From: Streptomyces sp. NBC_01255
Lineage (GTDB): Bacteria; Actinomycetota; Actinomycetes; Streptomycetales; Streptomycetaceae
Length of the DNA stretch: 64,000 bases
Direction of reading: 5' to 3'
Assembly: GCF_036226445.1 (NCBI RefSeq)
Contig: NZ_CP108474.1
Location: forward strand, 1,922,001-1,986,000
The notes under the pieces: model-generated
Database searches by the model: none
Told to the model about the DNA's origin: nothing
What the model saw: the letters and a program-made list of their open reading frames with translations, nothing else
Translations under genes and position numbers: made by a program
Shown here: positions 1 to 7,481 of the stretch, piece after piece
How positions within the stretch are numbered: the stretch's first letter is position 1
Layout: each line of letters begins with the position of its first letter

Positions 1-45
1 TCCGCGCGCCGCCGGGTTCCCCTTGCCTCGTAAGGACTTGTGGCG

Positions 46-729
46 ATGACCGCTGCCCACGAAACCCTCCTCGACGTATCGAGCACCTCACCCCGCTCCG
101 CGCGCTCGTCGGCCGCCGACGCGGTGACGACCCGGCTCGCGCTGGCGGCCCGGGACGGCGATCCGGCCAAGGCCGACCTGTTCGTCCGTGCCCTGCACCG
201 CGATGTCTGGCGCTATGTGGCCTACCTCAGCGCCGACCGCCAGGCGGCCGACGACCTCACCCAGGAGGTCTTCCTCCGCGCGCTCGCCGCGCTGCCCCGC
301 TTCCAGGGGCGTTCGTCGGCCCGTACGTGGCTGCTGTCCATAGCCCGGCGGACCGTGGTCGACAGCCTGCGGCACGCGGCCGCCCGCCCCCGTCTCTCCG
401 ACCGCGACGACTGGCAGGCGGAGGCCGAACACACCCAGCCCCGGGGGCTTCCCGGCTTCGAGGACGGCATCGCGCTCGCGGAGCTCCTGGCGGCCATTCC
501 GGCCGAGCGGAAGGACGCCTTCGTCCTCACCCAACTCCTGGGCCTGCCCTACGCCGAGGCCGCCGAGGCCATCGGCTGTCCGGTGGGCACGGTCCGCTCC
601 CGCGTGGCCCGCGCCCGGGCCTCCCTGATCGCCCTCCTCCGCGGCGAGGAGGACGCGGCCCCGCAGACGCCCCCGGCCGGCCCCACCCCGCCGGCCAGGC
701 GATTCCCCCGGGCGCCCGCCCTCGCCTGA
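46..729 (+). CDS. ECF-family RNA polymerase sigma factor
   Basis: Alternative sigma factor that directs core RNA polymerase to a small promoter set. Sigma region 2 lies at about residues 44-111, with the conserved DDLTQEVFLRAL and TWLLSIARR segments. Sigma region 4 lies at about 144-197, with the helix-turn-helix around LPYAEAAEAIGCPVGTVRSR. There is no region 3 or 1.1 and the protein is 227 aa, which fits the ECF group. I chose the ATG at 46 because an AAGGA lies 9 nt upstream; the GTG at 40 would sit only 3 nt from it. No anti-sigma gene follows; the next gene downstream is TerB-like, after a strong terminator. A partner upstream of the window cannot be excluded. The C-terminal 30 residues are Pro/Ala-rich and probably disordered. 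Confidence 0.93.
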   Translation: MTAAHETLLDVSSTSPRSARSSAADAVTTRLALAARDGDPAKADLFVRALHRDVWRYVAYLSADRQAADDLTQEVFLRALAALPRFQGRSSARTWLLSIARRTVVDSLRHAAARPRLSDRDDWQAEAEHTQPRGLPGFEDGIALAELLAAIPAERKDAFVLTQLLGLPYAEAAEAIGCPVGTVRSRVARARASLIALLRGEEDAAPQTPPAGPTPPARRFPRAPALA

Positions 730-762
730 CCGGGGCTGTTCCGACCCCCCGTCATATCGGCC

Positions 763-792
763 GCGGTGCCCGGGAACCTTCCCGGGCACCGC
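763..792 (+). terminator. intrinsic hairpin terminator after sigma factor gene
   Basis: A perfect 12-bp inverted repeat (GCGGTGCCCGGG at 763-774, CCCGGGCACCGC at 781-792) with a 6-nt loop, 34 bp after the sigma stop codon. It lacks a U-tract, as is usual for Streptomyces. It separates the sigma gene from the TerB gene. Confidence 0.75.
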
Positions 793-843
793 CACGTTCT
801 ACAGAAGCGTAGAAGCAATCGACGACGTCTGGAGTGACGGAAC

Positions 844-1299
844 ATGGCCCTGTGGGACCGCATCAAGGAATCCGCATCGACGATGCAGACCCAGCTGGAG
901 GCGCGGAAGAACGACCTGAAGAGCGGCGCTTTCCGGGATGCCGGCATGGCGATGTGCGCGCTCGTGGCCGCCGCCGACGGGACGATCGATCCGGCGGAGC
1001 GCCGCCGGGTCGCGCAGCTCATCTCGACCAACGAGGTGCTGCAGAACTTCGACGCGGCCGACCTCCAGCGCCGGTTCGACGAGAACCTGAACAAGCTGAC
1101 GGCCGACTTCGACTTCGGCAGGGTCAGCGTGCTCCAGGAGATCGCCAAGGCGAAGAAGAAGCCCGCCGAGGCCCGCGCCGTCATCCAGATAGGCATCGTC
1201 ATCGGCGGCGCCGACGGCGACTTCGACAAGACCGAGCAGGCCGTCGTCCGCGAGGCGTGCTTCACCCTCGGACTGCCGCCGCACGAGTTCGACCTCTAG
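844..1299 (+). CDS. TerB-family tellurite resistance-like protein
   Basis: A small (151 aa) acidic, all-helical cytoplasmic protein. The central segment FRDAGMAMCALVAAADGTIDPAERRRV matches the TerB domain signature: an Asp-rich helical hairpin that begins with a hydrophobic helix and the AADG-xID-xxE metal-binding-like loop. A second such loop, GGADGDFDKTE, lies at about residues 119-129, so the protein carries the usual duplicated acidic loops. TerB proteins are linked to tellurite and general envelope stress responses, but their biochemical role is not settled. The gene stands alone here with no terC/terD neighbour. An ACGGA sits just upstream of the ATG at 844. Family assignment is firm; function is inferred only from the family. 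Confidence 0.88.
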   Translation: MALWDRIKESASTMQTQLEARKNDLKSGAFRDAGMAMCALVAAADGTIDPAERRRVAQLISTNEVLQNFDAADLQRRFDENLNKLTADFDFGRVSVLQEIAKAKKKPAEARAVIQIGIVIGGADGDFDKTEQAVVREACFTLGLPPHEFDL

Positions 1300-1329
1300 A
1301 AGGGACCCCGGCCGCCCGGAGGCCGGCCG

Positions 1330-2262
1330 CTACATCGGGGTGGCCGCCCGCAGGACGAGGAAGAGGGTGACGGCCGAGTTCGCCGAGGACAGGGCCGACA
1401 CCGTCGCGCCGAAGGCCGCGCCCCAGGCCGCGAACCCGACGGCGGTGAAGAGCGAGGGCCAGGCGCGCCCCGCCGGGGCCGGTCGCAGCAGGGCCGCGAC
1501 CCGGCGGGGCACCGGCCCGGCGCCGGTGACCGCGGGGAGCAGCGCGGTGGTCGAGGGCGGGGCCAGCAGGGCGGCCGTGCCGATCGCGCGGGCCACGCAG
1601 CGGCGGCTGCCGACCGCCGCCGCGGCCTCCTCGTCGGCCCAGCGTTCGGCGGTGTACGCGACGGCGGTACGGAGCGGGCGCAGGAACGGGTGGGCGCGGG
1701 CCGCGAGATGGACCGCCAGGAGGTGCCGGTGGTGACGCCCCGCCAGATGGGCCCGCTCGTGGGCGAAGAGGGCCCTGCGTTCGCGGGAGGTGAGCGCGGC
1801 GAGCATGCCGGTGCTGACGACGACCCGGCCACGCCGACGGCCCGGCAGCGCGTACGCGTAGGGGGCGGCGTCCGGCAGGACGGTCACGGAGGTCCGGGGC
1901 AGACCGGCGAGCGCGCCCTCGGCCCGTCGGCGTGCCCGCACCTGGCGCCGGGCCGCCGCGCCGCACGAGACGAGGACGGCGAGCAGGGCCGGGATCGCCG
2001 CCCGGCCGGCCACCTCGTCGTACGGCAGGGCCGCGCGTACCTCGGGGTCCGACCAGGCGTCGGGCAGCGGGTTGCCGGGCAGTTGGGCCGTGCCGACGAT
2101 CATGAGCAGGACGAGACACAGGGTGCTGCACACGGCGAGGACGCCGGCGACGGCGGACAGGAGCCTCGTCGCGGTGCGGGGATGGAGCCGGCTCTCGGCG
2201 AGGCGGGCGATGGGCCAGGCGGTGAGCGGAAGGACGAGCGGAAGGAAGACGAAGACTCCCAT
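1330..2262 (-). CDS. M56-family (BlaR1-like) membrane metallopeptidase
   Basis: Predicted membrane zinc protease of the BlaR1/MecR1 M56 family (310 aa). Hydrophobic segments lie near residues 1-20, 35-58 and 88-105. The zinc motif HERAH is at 168-172, with E206 or D210/E211 in AERWADEEA as likely third ligand. Two more hydrophobic stretches lie near the C-terminus. There is no extracellular penicillin-binding sensor domain, unlike true BlaR1, so the signal is unknown. It starts 8 bp after the BlaI-like repressor gene and is surely co-transcribed with it. In this family the protease normally cleaves the partner repressor to induce the operon. No beta-lactamase or other obvious target gene is adjacent. 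Confidence 0.9.
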   Translation of the reverse strand: MGVFVFLPLVLPLTAWPIARLAESRLHPRTATRLLSAVAGVLAVCSTLCLVLLMIVGTAQLPGNPLPDAWSDPEVRAALPYDEVAGRAAIPALLAVLVSCGAAARRQVRARRRAEGALAGLPRTSVTVLPDAAPYAYALPGRRRGRVVVSTGMLAALTSRERRALFAHERAHLAGRHHRHLLAVHLAARAHPFLRPLRTAVAYTAERWADEEAAAAVGSRRCVARAIGTAALLAPPSTTALLPAVTGAGPVPRRVAALLRPAPAGRAWPSLFTAVGFAAWGAAFGATVSALSSANSAVTLFLVLRAATPM

Positions 2263-2270
2263 GACTGCCG

Positions 2271-2750
2271 CTACCGGTCCCGCTCGGAGAGCCGGGGCTG
2301 ACCAGGCTGACCGGACTCACCGGACTCACCTGGCTGACCGGACTCACCGGACTCACCGGGCCCTTCGGCGAGGAGTGCGCGCAGGAGCAGCTCGTCGTTC
2401 GGGGAGAGCGCGGTGACGAAACTGGCGAGCACGGCCTGACGGTCCGCCTCGGCGTCCAGCACCTTGCGCATCCGCAGCGCGGCGAGCCCCGCCTCGTCGG
2501 CCACAGCGGTCCAGACGAAGGAGCGCCCCGCCCGCTCGCGCTCGACGGCGCCCTTGCCGTGGAGCCGGGTCAGGATCGTGATCACTGTGGTGTACGCGAG
2601 GTCGCCGCCGAGGCGCTCCTGCACCCACGCCACGGGCACCGGTTCGGCGGCGCCCTTGAGCACGGAGAGGACGTGCGCCTCCAGCTTTCCCTGGCCGCGT
2701 CTGCGCGGCGAGGGCTCCGCCGCGCTCTCGCCCTCGCTCCGGTCCGTCAT
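2271..2750 (-). CDS. BlaI/MecI/CopY-family transcriptional repressor
   Basis: Winged-helix repressor of the BlaI/MecI family (159 aa). The DNA-binding domain covers about residues 20-95, with GKLEAHVLSVL, AYTTVITILTRLHGKG and a following beta-wing. A helical dimerisation and cleavage region follows. The C-terminus carries two copies of a nine-residue GESGESGQP unit, encoded by a 27-bp tandem repeat, which is not part of the family fold. It is the first gene of an operon with the M56 protease. A perfect palindrome TCGTAG-C-CTACGA (2785-2797) lies 35 bp upstream and is the likely operator for autorepression. The proteolytic induction mechanism is family knowledge, not seen here. Confidence 0.93.
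   Translation of the reverse strand: MTDRSEGESAAEPSPRRRGQGKLEAHVLSVLKGAAEPVPVAWVQERLGGDLAYTTVITILTRLHGKGAVERERAGRSFVWTAVADEAGLAALRMRKVLDAEADRQAVLASFVTALSPNDELLLRALLAEGPGESGESGQPGESGESGQPGQPRLSERDR
2305..2357 (-). repeat. 27-bp tandem repeat inside blaI-like gene
   Basis: Two copies of a 27-bp unit (2305-2331 and 2332-2357, the last base differing) encode the Gly-Glu-Ser-rich tail of the BlaI-like repressor. The unit is a multiple of three, so copy-number change would keep the frame. Confidence 0.8.
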
Positions 2751-2784
2751 GCCGCCGCCCTCCCGCCGTTCCCGTACCCCTCAC

Positions 2785-2797
2785 TCGTAGCCTACGA
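2785..2797. promoter_or_regulatory. candidate BlaI-type operator palindrome
   Basis: The perfect 13-bp palindrome TCGTAGCCTACGA lies just upstream of the BlaI-like gene. Size, symmetry and position fit a BlaI/MecI dimer operator. Binding is inferred. Confidence 0.6.
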
Positions 2798-2836
2798 CCG
2801 GTACGCCGCAGGTCAGTGACGCAGTGACGCTTCCCC

Positions 2837-3754
2837 TCAGAAGACGGAGAGGCCCGTGATGGTGGTGAAACGGTCCAGGGCGGCGACGCCGGCGACCGAG
2901 TTGCCGCGCTCGTCGAGGCCGGGGCTCCAGACGCAGAGGGTGCAGCGGCCGGGGACGACGGCAATGATGGCGCCGCCCACCCCGCTCTTGCCGGGGAGCC
3001 CCACCCGGAGGGCGAAGTCGCCCGCCGCGTCGTAGGTGCCACAGGTCATCATCACGGCGTTGACCTGCTTGGCCTGGCTGCGGGTGAGCAGGCGGGTGCC
3101 GTCGGCGCGGATGCCGTGCCGGGCGAGGAAGCCGGTGGCGACGGCGAGGTCGGCGCAGGACGCCTCGATCGAGCACTGCCGGAAGTACTCGCGGAGCAGG
3201 GTCGGGACGGGCGTGGTGATGTTGCCGTACGAGGCCATGAAGTGGGCGAGGGCCGCGTTGCGGTCGCCGTGGGCGGTCTCCGAGGCGACCACGTCCCGGT
3301 TGAAGTCGAGGTCCGGGTTGGCGGACTCGGCGCGCAGGAAGTCGAGGACACAGCCGGATGCGTCGCCGGTCATCCGTTGCAGGCGGTCGGTGACGACGAG
3401 GGCGCCGGCGTTGATGAACGGGTTGCGGGGGATGCCGTGCTCGTACTCCAGCTGGACGAGCGAGTTGAAGGGGTTGCCGGAGGGTTCGCGGCCGACGTGC
3501 TCCCAGAGGCTGTCGCCTTCCCGGGCGAGGTCGAGCGCGAGGGTGAAGACCTTGGTGACGGACTGGGTGGAGAAGGGCTGCTGCCACTCCCCCACCCCGT
3601 ACACCGAGCCGTCGAGCTCCGCCACGGCCATGCCGAAGCGGCTCGCGTCGACGGCGGCGAGGGCCGGGATGTAGTCGGCGGGGCGGCCCCGGCCGGCGAG
3701 GCTCTCGATCTCCTCGCCGATGCGTTCGAGTACGGGTAGGAAGGACTGCACCAT
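2837..3754 (-). CDS. glsA: glutaminase A
   Basis: Hydrolyses L-glutamine to glutamate and ammonia; a cytoplasmic serine-dependent glutaminase of the beta-lactamase-like fold. The 305-aa length is typical of the single-domain bacterial enzyme. The S-x-x-K catalytic pair is S65-V-T-K68 inside FSTQSVTKVF. Other family motifs are NPFNSLVQLE (about 94-103), NPFINAGAL (about 111-119) and the late GKSGVGG segment. No strong Shine-Dalgarno is visible before the ATG. The next upstream gene on the same strand, an unknown 379-aa protein, ends 28 bp away, so the two may be co-transcribed. No glutamine transporter or regulator is adjacent. Confidence 0.95.
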   Translation of the reverse strand: MVQSFLPVLERIGEEIESLAGRGRPADYIPALAAVDASRFGMAVAELDGSVYGVGEWQQPFSTQSVTKVFTLALDLAREGDSLWEHVGREPSGNPFNSLVQLEYEHGIPRNPFINAGALVVTDRLQRMTGDASGCVLDFLRAESANPDLDFNRDVVASETAHGDRNAALAHFMASYGNITTPVPTLLREYFRQCSIEASCADLAVATGFLARHGIRADGTRLLTRSQAKQVNAVMMTCGTYDAAGDFALRVGLPGKSGVGGAIIAVVPGRCTLCVWSPGLDERGNSVAGVAALDRFTTITGLSVF

Positions 3755-3782
3755 GAGCGCATTGTGCCCGGTGGCGCCCGGC

Positions 3783-4922
3783 TCAGCTCTCCGCCGTGTC
3801 GGGGACGCCGGTCTCCGGCGTCTCGTCCAGCGCGTACGGGTGCACGTACCGCGCGTCGTCGAACGGCGTGAACCACGTGCCGAAGCCGAGCGCCGCCACG
3901 CCGCCGTCCCCGGCGCCGTTCGCCCCCTCGCTCTGGAGCCACGCGAAGTCCATGTCCTCGTAGACCTCCCCGGCGAAGCGCCCCAGGGCGGCCGCGACCT
4001 CGTCGTCCAGGAGTCCGTGCAGGTCGAGGGTGACGTGGGCCTGTTCGAGGAGGAGCTTCAGGACGAGCTCCTCGGCGAGGCAGCCGAGCCGCCGGAAGCT
4101 GCCGTCGGTGAACCGGGTGGTGAGGGCGATCGCGGTCACCAGGAAGCGGCGCGCGAAGAGTTCGTCGTACTGCGGGGCGTGGCGCGAGGGCAGTTGGTCG
4201 AGGTGCCACAGGTGCCCCTGGCACTCGGCGACGGTGGTGTCCTCCTCGGCGAGGGCCTGGACGTCGTCGTACAGCTCGTCGATGAGGACCTCGGCGCCGT
4301 ACACCAGGGAACCGGCGGCCAGTTCGGCGCTCTCGGGAGTGACGCCGACGGACCCGTCCGCCGACTCCTCCTCCCCCGCCACCGTGTCAGGCGCCTCGTC
4401 CGGGACACCGAAGGTCGCCGGGGTGAAGGAGCGCAGGCGGGTCGCGAGGGCGCGGAACGCGGCTTCGTGGTCCTGCGCCTCCCCCTCCGCCTCGTCGGCG
4501 GTGTCGGGCTTCGCCGTGTGGTGGGCCCGGCGCGCCTGCGGGTCGCTGGGCGGGGCGCCGGGCCCGTCGGCGGCTTCGAGGCTCTCGCGCGCCGCGTCGG
4601 TGTGCAGCTGCACCTCGCTGCTCTCGACCGTCCACTCGGCCAGCAGCTCCGAACGTTCCAGGACTTCCTCGCTGACGGAGCCGACCGCCTCCTCGGCGAA
4701 CTCCAGCGACGGTGCCGCGACCATCACCCTCAGGATCGCCCCGCCCGGATGGACCGCCACGGCGACGTCGAAGAGGTCCATCTCCATGCCGTCGGCGCCT
4801 TCGATACCGGCCACCGACGCGAAGCCCTGTTCCAGCAGCGCGGAGGCTCCCACGCGGTGGAGCCCGTCCAGCTCCGGAGCACCCTCCGGAATGCGTATTT
4901 CCACGGTTACGACATAGGTCAC
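3783..4922 (-). CDS. uncharacterised acidic protein
   Basis: I do not recognise a named family. The 379-aa product is acidic and has no signal peptide or membrane segment. Residues about 1-105 read as an alpha/beta domain opening with a beta strand (TYVVTVEIRIP). Residues 106-190 are a low-complexity linker rich in Ala, Glu, Asp and Pro. Residues 195-340 look all-helical, with W/Y/H-rich segments such as CQGHLWHLDQLPSRHAPQYD. The tail includes FGTWFTPFDDARYVHPYALDE. The GTG start has only a poor ribosome site. It lies upstream of glsA on the same strand with a 28-bp gap. Coding status is supported by length and strong GC3 bias in this frame. Confidence 0.8.
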   Translation of the reverse strand: MTYVVTVEIRIPEGAPELDGLHRVGASALLEQGFASVAGIEGADGMEMDLFDVAVAVHPGGAILRVMVAAPSLEFAEEAVGSVSEEVLERSELLAEWTVESSEVQLHTDAARESLEAADGPGAPPSDPQARRAHHTAKPDTADEAEGEAQDHEAAFRALATRLRSFTPATFGVPDEAPDTVAGEEESADGSVGVTPESAELAAGSLVYGAEVLIDELYDDVQALAEEDTTVAECQGHLWHLDQLPSRHAPQYDELFARRFLVTAIALTTRFTDGSFRRLGCLAEELVLKLLLEQAHVTLDLHGLLDDEVAAALGRFAGEVYEDMDFAWLQSEGANGAGDGGVAALGFGTWFTPFDDARYVHPYALDETPETGVPDTAES

Positions 4923-5000
4923 GGACGAAAGCGTGCCAGGCCGGGGCGGGTGGACGCGGGTGTTCGCGGAAGCTTTTCGCGTACGGCATGCGCGTACGGC

Positions 5001-5036
5001 GGGAGCCGGTGCCCCCCGAAGGGGACACCGGCTCCC
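5001..5036 (-). terminator. intrinsic terminator of the MFS efflux gene
   Basis: The inverted repeat GGGAGCCGGTG (5001-5011) and CACCGGCTCCC (5026-5036), extended inside by CCCC/GGGG pairs, lies 15 bp downstream of the MFS stop codon on the minus strand. Confidence 0.8.
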
Positions 5037-5051
5037 GGTGTGGGGCTGGGT

Positions 5052-6593
5052 TCAGGCGACGAGCTCGGACTTCTCCGTGCCCTCCGTGCCCGACGCGTCT
5101 GCCGCGTCCGCCGCGTCCGCCTCGTCTCCGGGGGCGGCCTTCTTGCCGTCCCGCATGACCAGGGTGGCGAGGGCGGCCGCCGCGAGGACGCCGATCGCGC
5201 TGATCGTGAAGGTGGTGGACATCGAGGTGGTGAAGGCCTCGCGGGCCGATTCGATCATCGCGGGGTCGCCCTTGGCGGCGGCCAGCGCCCCGCCGATCGA
5301 CTGCTTGGCCCCCTCGGAGGCGTCAGCCGGCATCTCACGGGAGAAGGTGCTGGTGAGGAGCGAGCCGAGGATCGCGATGCCGAGCGCGGTGCCGGCCTGC
5401 TGGATGGTGTCGTTCAGGGCGGAGCCGACGCCCGCCTTCTCCTCGGGGATGGTGCTCATCAGGGCGCCGACGGCGGCCGGCATCGCGAGGCCGGCGCCGA
5501 GGCCGAGCAGGCCCAGGGCGATGGCCGGGACGGTGAAGCCGGAGGCGGCGTCGACCGTGGTCAGCAGGGCGAAGGAGCCGGCCATGACGAGCATGCCCGC
5601 CAGGACCAGGACGCGGTTGCCGACCTTGGCGGCGAGTCCGGCTCCGGCGCCGTTGCCGATGAGGGCGGCGACGGCGAGCGGGACGAAGGCGAGACCCGCC
5701 TTGACCGGCGAGTAGCCGAGGACGAACTGCAGGTACTGGGTGAGGACGAGGAGCAGGCCGCCGTTGCCGATCTGCACGAGGGTCAGCGAGAGCGAACCGC
5801 CGCTGAAGTTGCGGTTCTTGAAGAGGACCAGCGGCACCATCGGCTCGGGGGTGACGTTCTCCCAGATCACGAAGCCGACGAGGGAGACGACCGCGACGGC
5901 CAGGGTGACGAGCGAGCGGCCCTCGAAGGCGCCGTGCTGCGGGATCTCGATGATCCACCAGATCAGCGCGGTCATGCCGACGGCGGAGAGGATCGCGCCG
6001 AGCGGGTCGGGCTTCTGCCAGGGGCCCTTCGACTCCGGCATGAGGGTGAGGGCGGCGACGACGGCGAGGACGACGACCGGGACGTTGATGAAGAAGATCG
6101 ACTGCCAGGAGAACCGGTCGATCAGGACGCCGCCGAGGACCGGGCTGCCGACGAGGCCGAGCATCGACACGGAGCCCCAGGCCGCCATCGCCTTGGGCCG
6201 CTCGTCCTCGTCGAAGACGGTGATGAGGATGGAGAGCGTGGAGGGCATGATCAGCGCGCCGCCGACACCCATCGTGATCCGCGCGGCGATGACCTCGCCG
6301 GGGCTGGTGCAGAAGGTCGCGGCCAGTGATGCCGCGCCGAAGAGCAGCAGACCGAAGATCATGATCTTCCGTCGGCCGAACCGGTCTCCGAGGCTTCCGG
6401 AGGTGAGGAGGAGTCCCGCGAAGACCAGGATGTAGGAGTCCAGGATCCACTGGATGTCCTGGGCGCTCGCGCCGATGTCCTCGGTCATCGAGGGGACCGC
6501 GACGGTCAGCGCCATGCTGTCGACCACCAGGACCAGGGTGCTGAGGCACAGCACGACCAGGATCCACCAGCGGCGTGGGTTGCGGTTTTCCAT
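5052..6593 (-). CDS. DHA2-type MFS multidrug efflux transporter
   Basis: Proton-driven exporter of the 14-helix DHA2 (EmrB/QacA) family, 513 aa, inner membrane. It opens with a basic N-terminus and a first helix ending LVVDSMALTVAVPSM, with the Asp of DHA2 motif D1. Motif A (GSLGDRFGRRK) follows helix 2 and motif C-like GSPVLGGVLID lies in helix 5. The C-terminal 30 residues are a charged Asp/Ala-rich tail. The reading frame stays open beyond this point, but the ATG at 6593 has a GGGGGAAG site and begins a canonical N-terminus. It is divergent from a TetR gene, with three operator-like repeats between them. The substrate cannot be read from sequence. Confidence 0.93.
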   Translation of the reverse strand: MENRNPRRWWILVVLCLSTLVLVVDSMALTVAVPSMTEDIGASAQDIQWILDSYILVFAGLLLTSGSLGDRFGRRKIMIFGLLLFGAASLAATFCTSPGEVIAARITMGVGGALIMPSTLSILITVFDEDERPKAMAAWGSVSMLGLVGSPVLGGVLIDRFSWQSIFFINVPVVVLAVVAALTLMPESKGPWQKPDPLGAILSAVGMTALIWWIIEIPQHGAFEGRSLVTLAVAVVSLVGFVIWENVTPEPMVPLVLFKNRNFSGGSLSLTLVQIGNGGLLLVLTQYLQFVLGYSPVKAGLAFVPLAVAALIGNGAGAGLAAKVGNRVLVLAGMLVMAGSFALLTTVDAASGFTVPAIALGLLGLGAGLAMPAAVGALMSTIPEEKAGVGSALNDTIQQAGTALGIAILGSLLTSTFSREMPADASEGAKQSIGGALAAAKGDPAMIESAREAFTTSMSTTFTISAIGVLAAAALATLVMRDGKKAAPGDEADAADAADASGTEGTEKSELVA

Positions 6594-6642
6594 GGGACTT
6601 CCCCCTCGACTTTCGTCTTCTTCTCGTGCCGTTTTCCTTCGG

Positions 6643-6718
6643 TGCGAACACTGTACGCAGACGCGCACAGTGTTCGCAACCTCTTGCACCTGTACGCTGG
6701 ATGCGAACGCCGTACGCC
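6643..6718. promoter_or_regulatory. TetR operator cluster between MFS and tetR genes
   Basis: A 17-bp pseudo-palindrome of form TGCG-n-ACA-n-TGT-n-CGCA occurs at 6643-6659 and 6662-6678, the second in inverted orientation. A degenerate copy lies at 6702-6718. Together the first two form a larger inverted repeat (TGCGAACACTGT / ACAGTGTTCGCA). The third copy ends just before the tetR ribosome site. This is the expected layout for a repressor controlling both divergent promoters. Confidence 0.75.
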
Positions 6719-6737
6719 GCGAAGGAGGACCCGTCCC

Positions 6738-7478
6738 ATGGCCACCAAGGCGAACCCCGTCCCGTCCGTATGGACGCGACAGCAGTCCGCACCCGATCAG
6801 CCCGCCCTCAGCCGGACCGCGATCGTCCGCGAGGCGATCGTCATGCTGGACGCCGACGGCATCGAGGCGCTCAGCATGCGCAAGCTCGGCGCCCGCCTCC
6901 ACGCCGGCGCCGCCTCCCTCTACCGCCATGTCGCGACCAAGGACGAGCTCATGGAGCTCGCCGTGGACGAGGTCGCCGCCGAGATCGCCGTCCCTCCGGC
7001 CGAAGCCGCCCGCGGCGGAGCCGGCTGGCGCGCCGCCGCGACCGAGGCCTCGGAATCCTTCCGCGCGACGGCCCTGCGCCACCCCTGGCTCTCGTCCGTC
7101 CTCGGCCAGGCGGGCCTCGCCTACCTGGGCCCGAACCTGATGGCGTACTCGGAGCGGCTCGCCGCCCTGTTCACGGCGGCCGGGTTCCCGGAGCCGAGCC
7201 GGGCGATCGACACGCTCCTCTCGTACGTCATCGGGATGAGCACGACGGAGGCCGCCTGGCTCACCACGGTCGCCCGCTCCGGCGAGAGCGAGGCCGACTT
7301 CATCGCCCGCCTGATGCCCGCCGCCCAGCAGGCCGCGGCCGGCCACGACCACCTCACCGAGGCGTACGCCGACTCCGCCGTCCACGCGGTCGTCGACCCC
7401 GTCGCCATCCGCGACGAGAAGTTCGCCTACGGCCTGAACGTCGTCCTCGACGGCCTGGAGATGCGCCTCCCTCGATAG
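6738..7478 (+). CDS. TetR-family repressor of the adjacent MFS pump
   Basis: One-component repressor, 246 aa. The helix-turn-helix domain covers about residues 25-75, with ALSMRKLGARLHAGAASLYRHVATKDEL as the recognition region. The long C-terminal domain resembles the TetR_C_1 ligand-binding type common in drug-sensing repressors. I place the start at the ATG at 6738 because GAAGGAGGA sits 8 nt upstream; in-frame upstream starts would run through the operators. It is divergent from the DHA2 MFS gene. By family behaviour it represses itself and the pump until a drug-like ligand binds. The ligand is unknown. Confidence 0.92.
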   Translation: MATKANPVPSVWTRQQSAPDQPALSRTAIVREAIVMLDADGIEALSMRKLGARLHAGAASLYRHVATKDELMELAVDEVAAEIAVPPAEAARGGAGWRAAATEASESFRATALRHPWLSSVLGQAGLAYLGPNLMAYSERLAALFTAAGFPEPSRAIDTLLSYVIGMSTTEAAWLTTVARSGESEADFIARLMPAAQQAAAGHDHLTEAYADSAVHAVVDPVAIRDEKFAYGLNVVLDGLEMRLPR

Positions 7479-7481
7479 GCG

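Noticed and set aside
1308..1326. Small hairpin CCGGCC/GGCCGG between the TerB and M56 genes as a terminator
   Set aside because: The stem is only six base pairs in very GC-rich DNA and could easily be chance; no supporting U-tract.
3720..6329. An 869-codon open frame on the plus strand across the unknown protein and MFS genes
   Set aside because: It is antisense to two well-supported genes, is extremely Gly/Arg/Glu-rich and low in complexity, and is the usual reverse-strand artefact of high-GC3 coding DNA.
5052..7385. Extension of the MFS efflux frame to 777 codons
   Set aside because: The extra N-terminal part is antisense to the tetR gene and crosses the operators; the ATG at 6593 has a ribosome site and a canonical DHA2 N-terminus.
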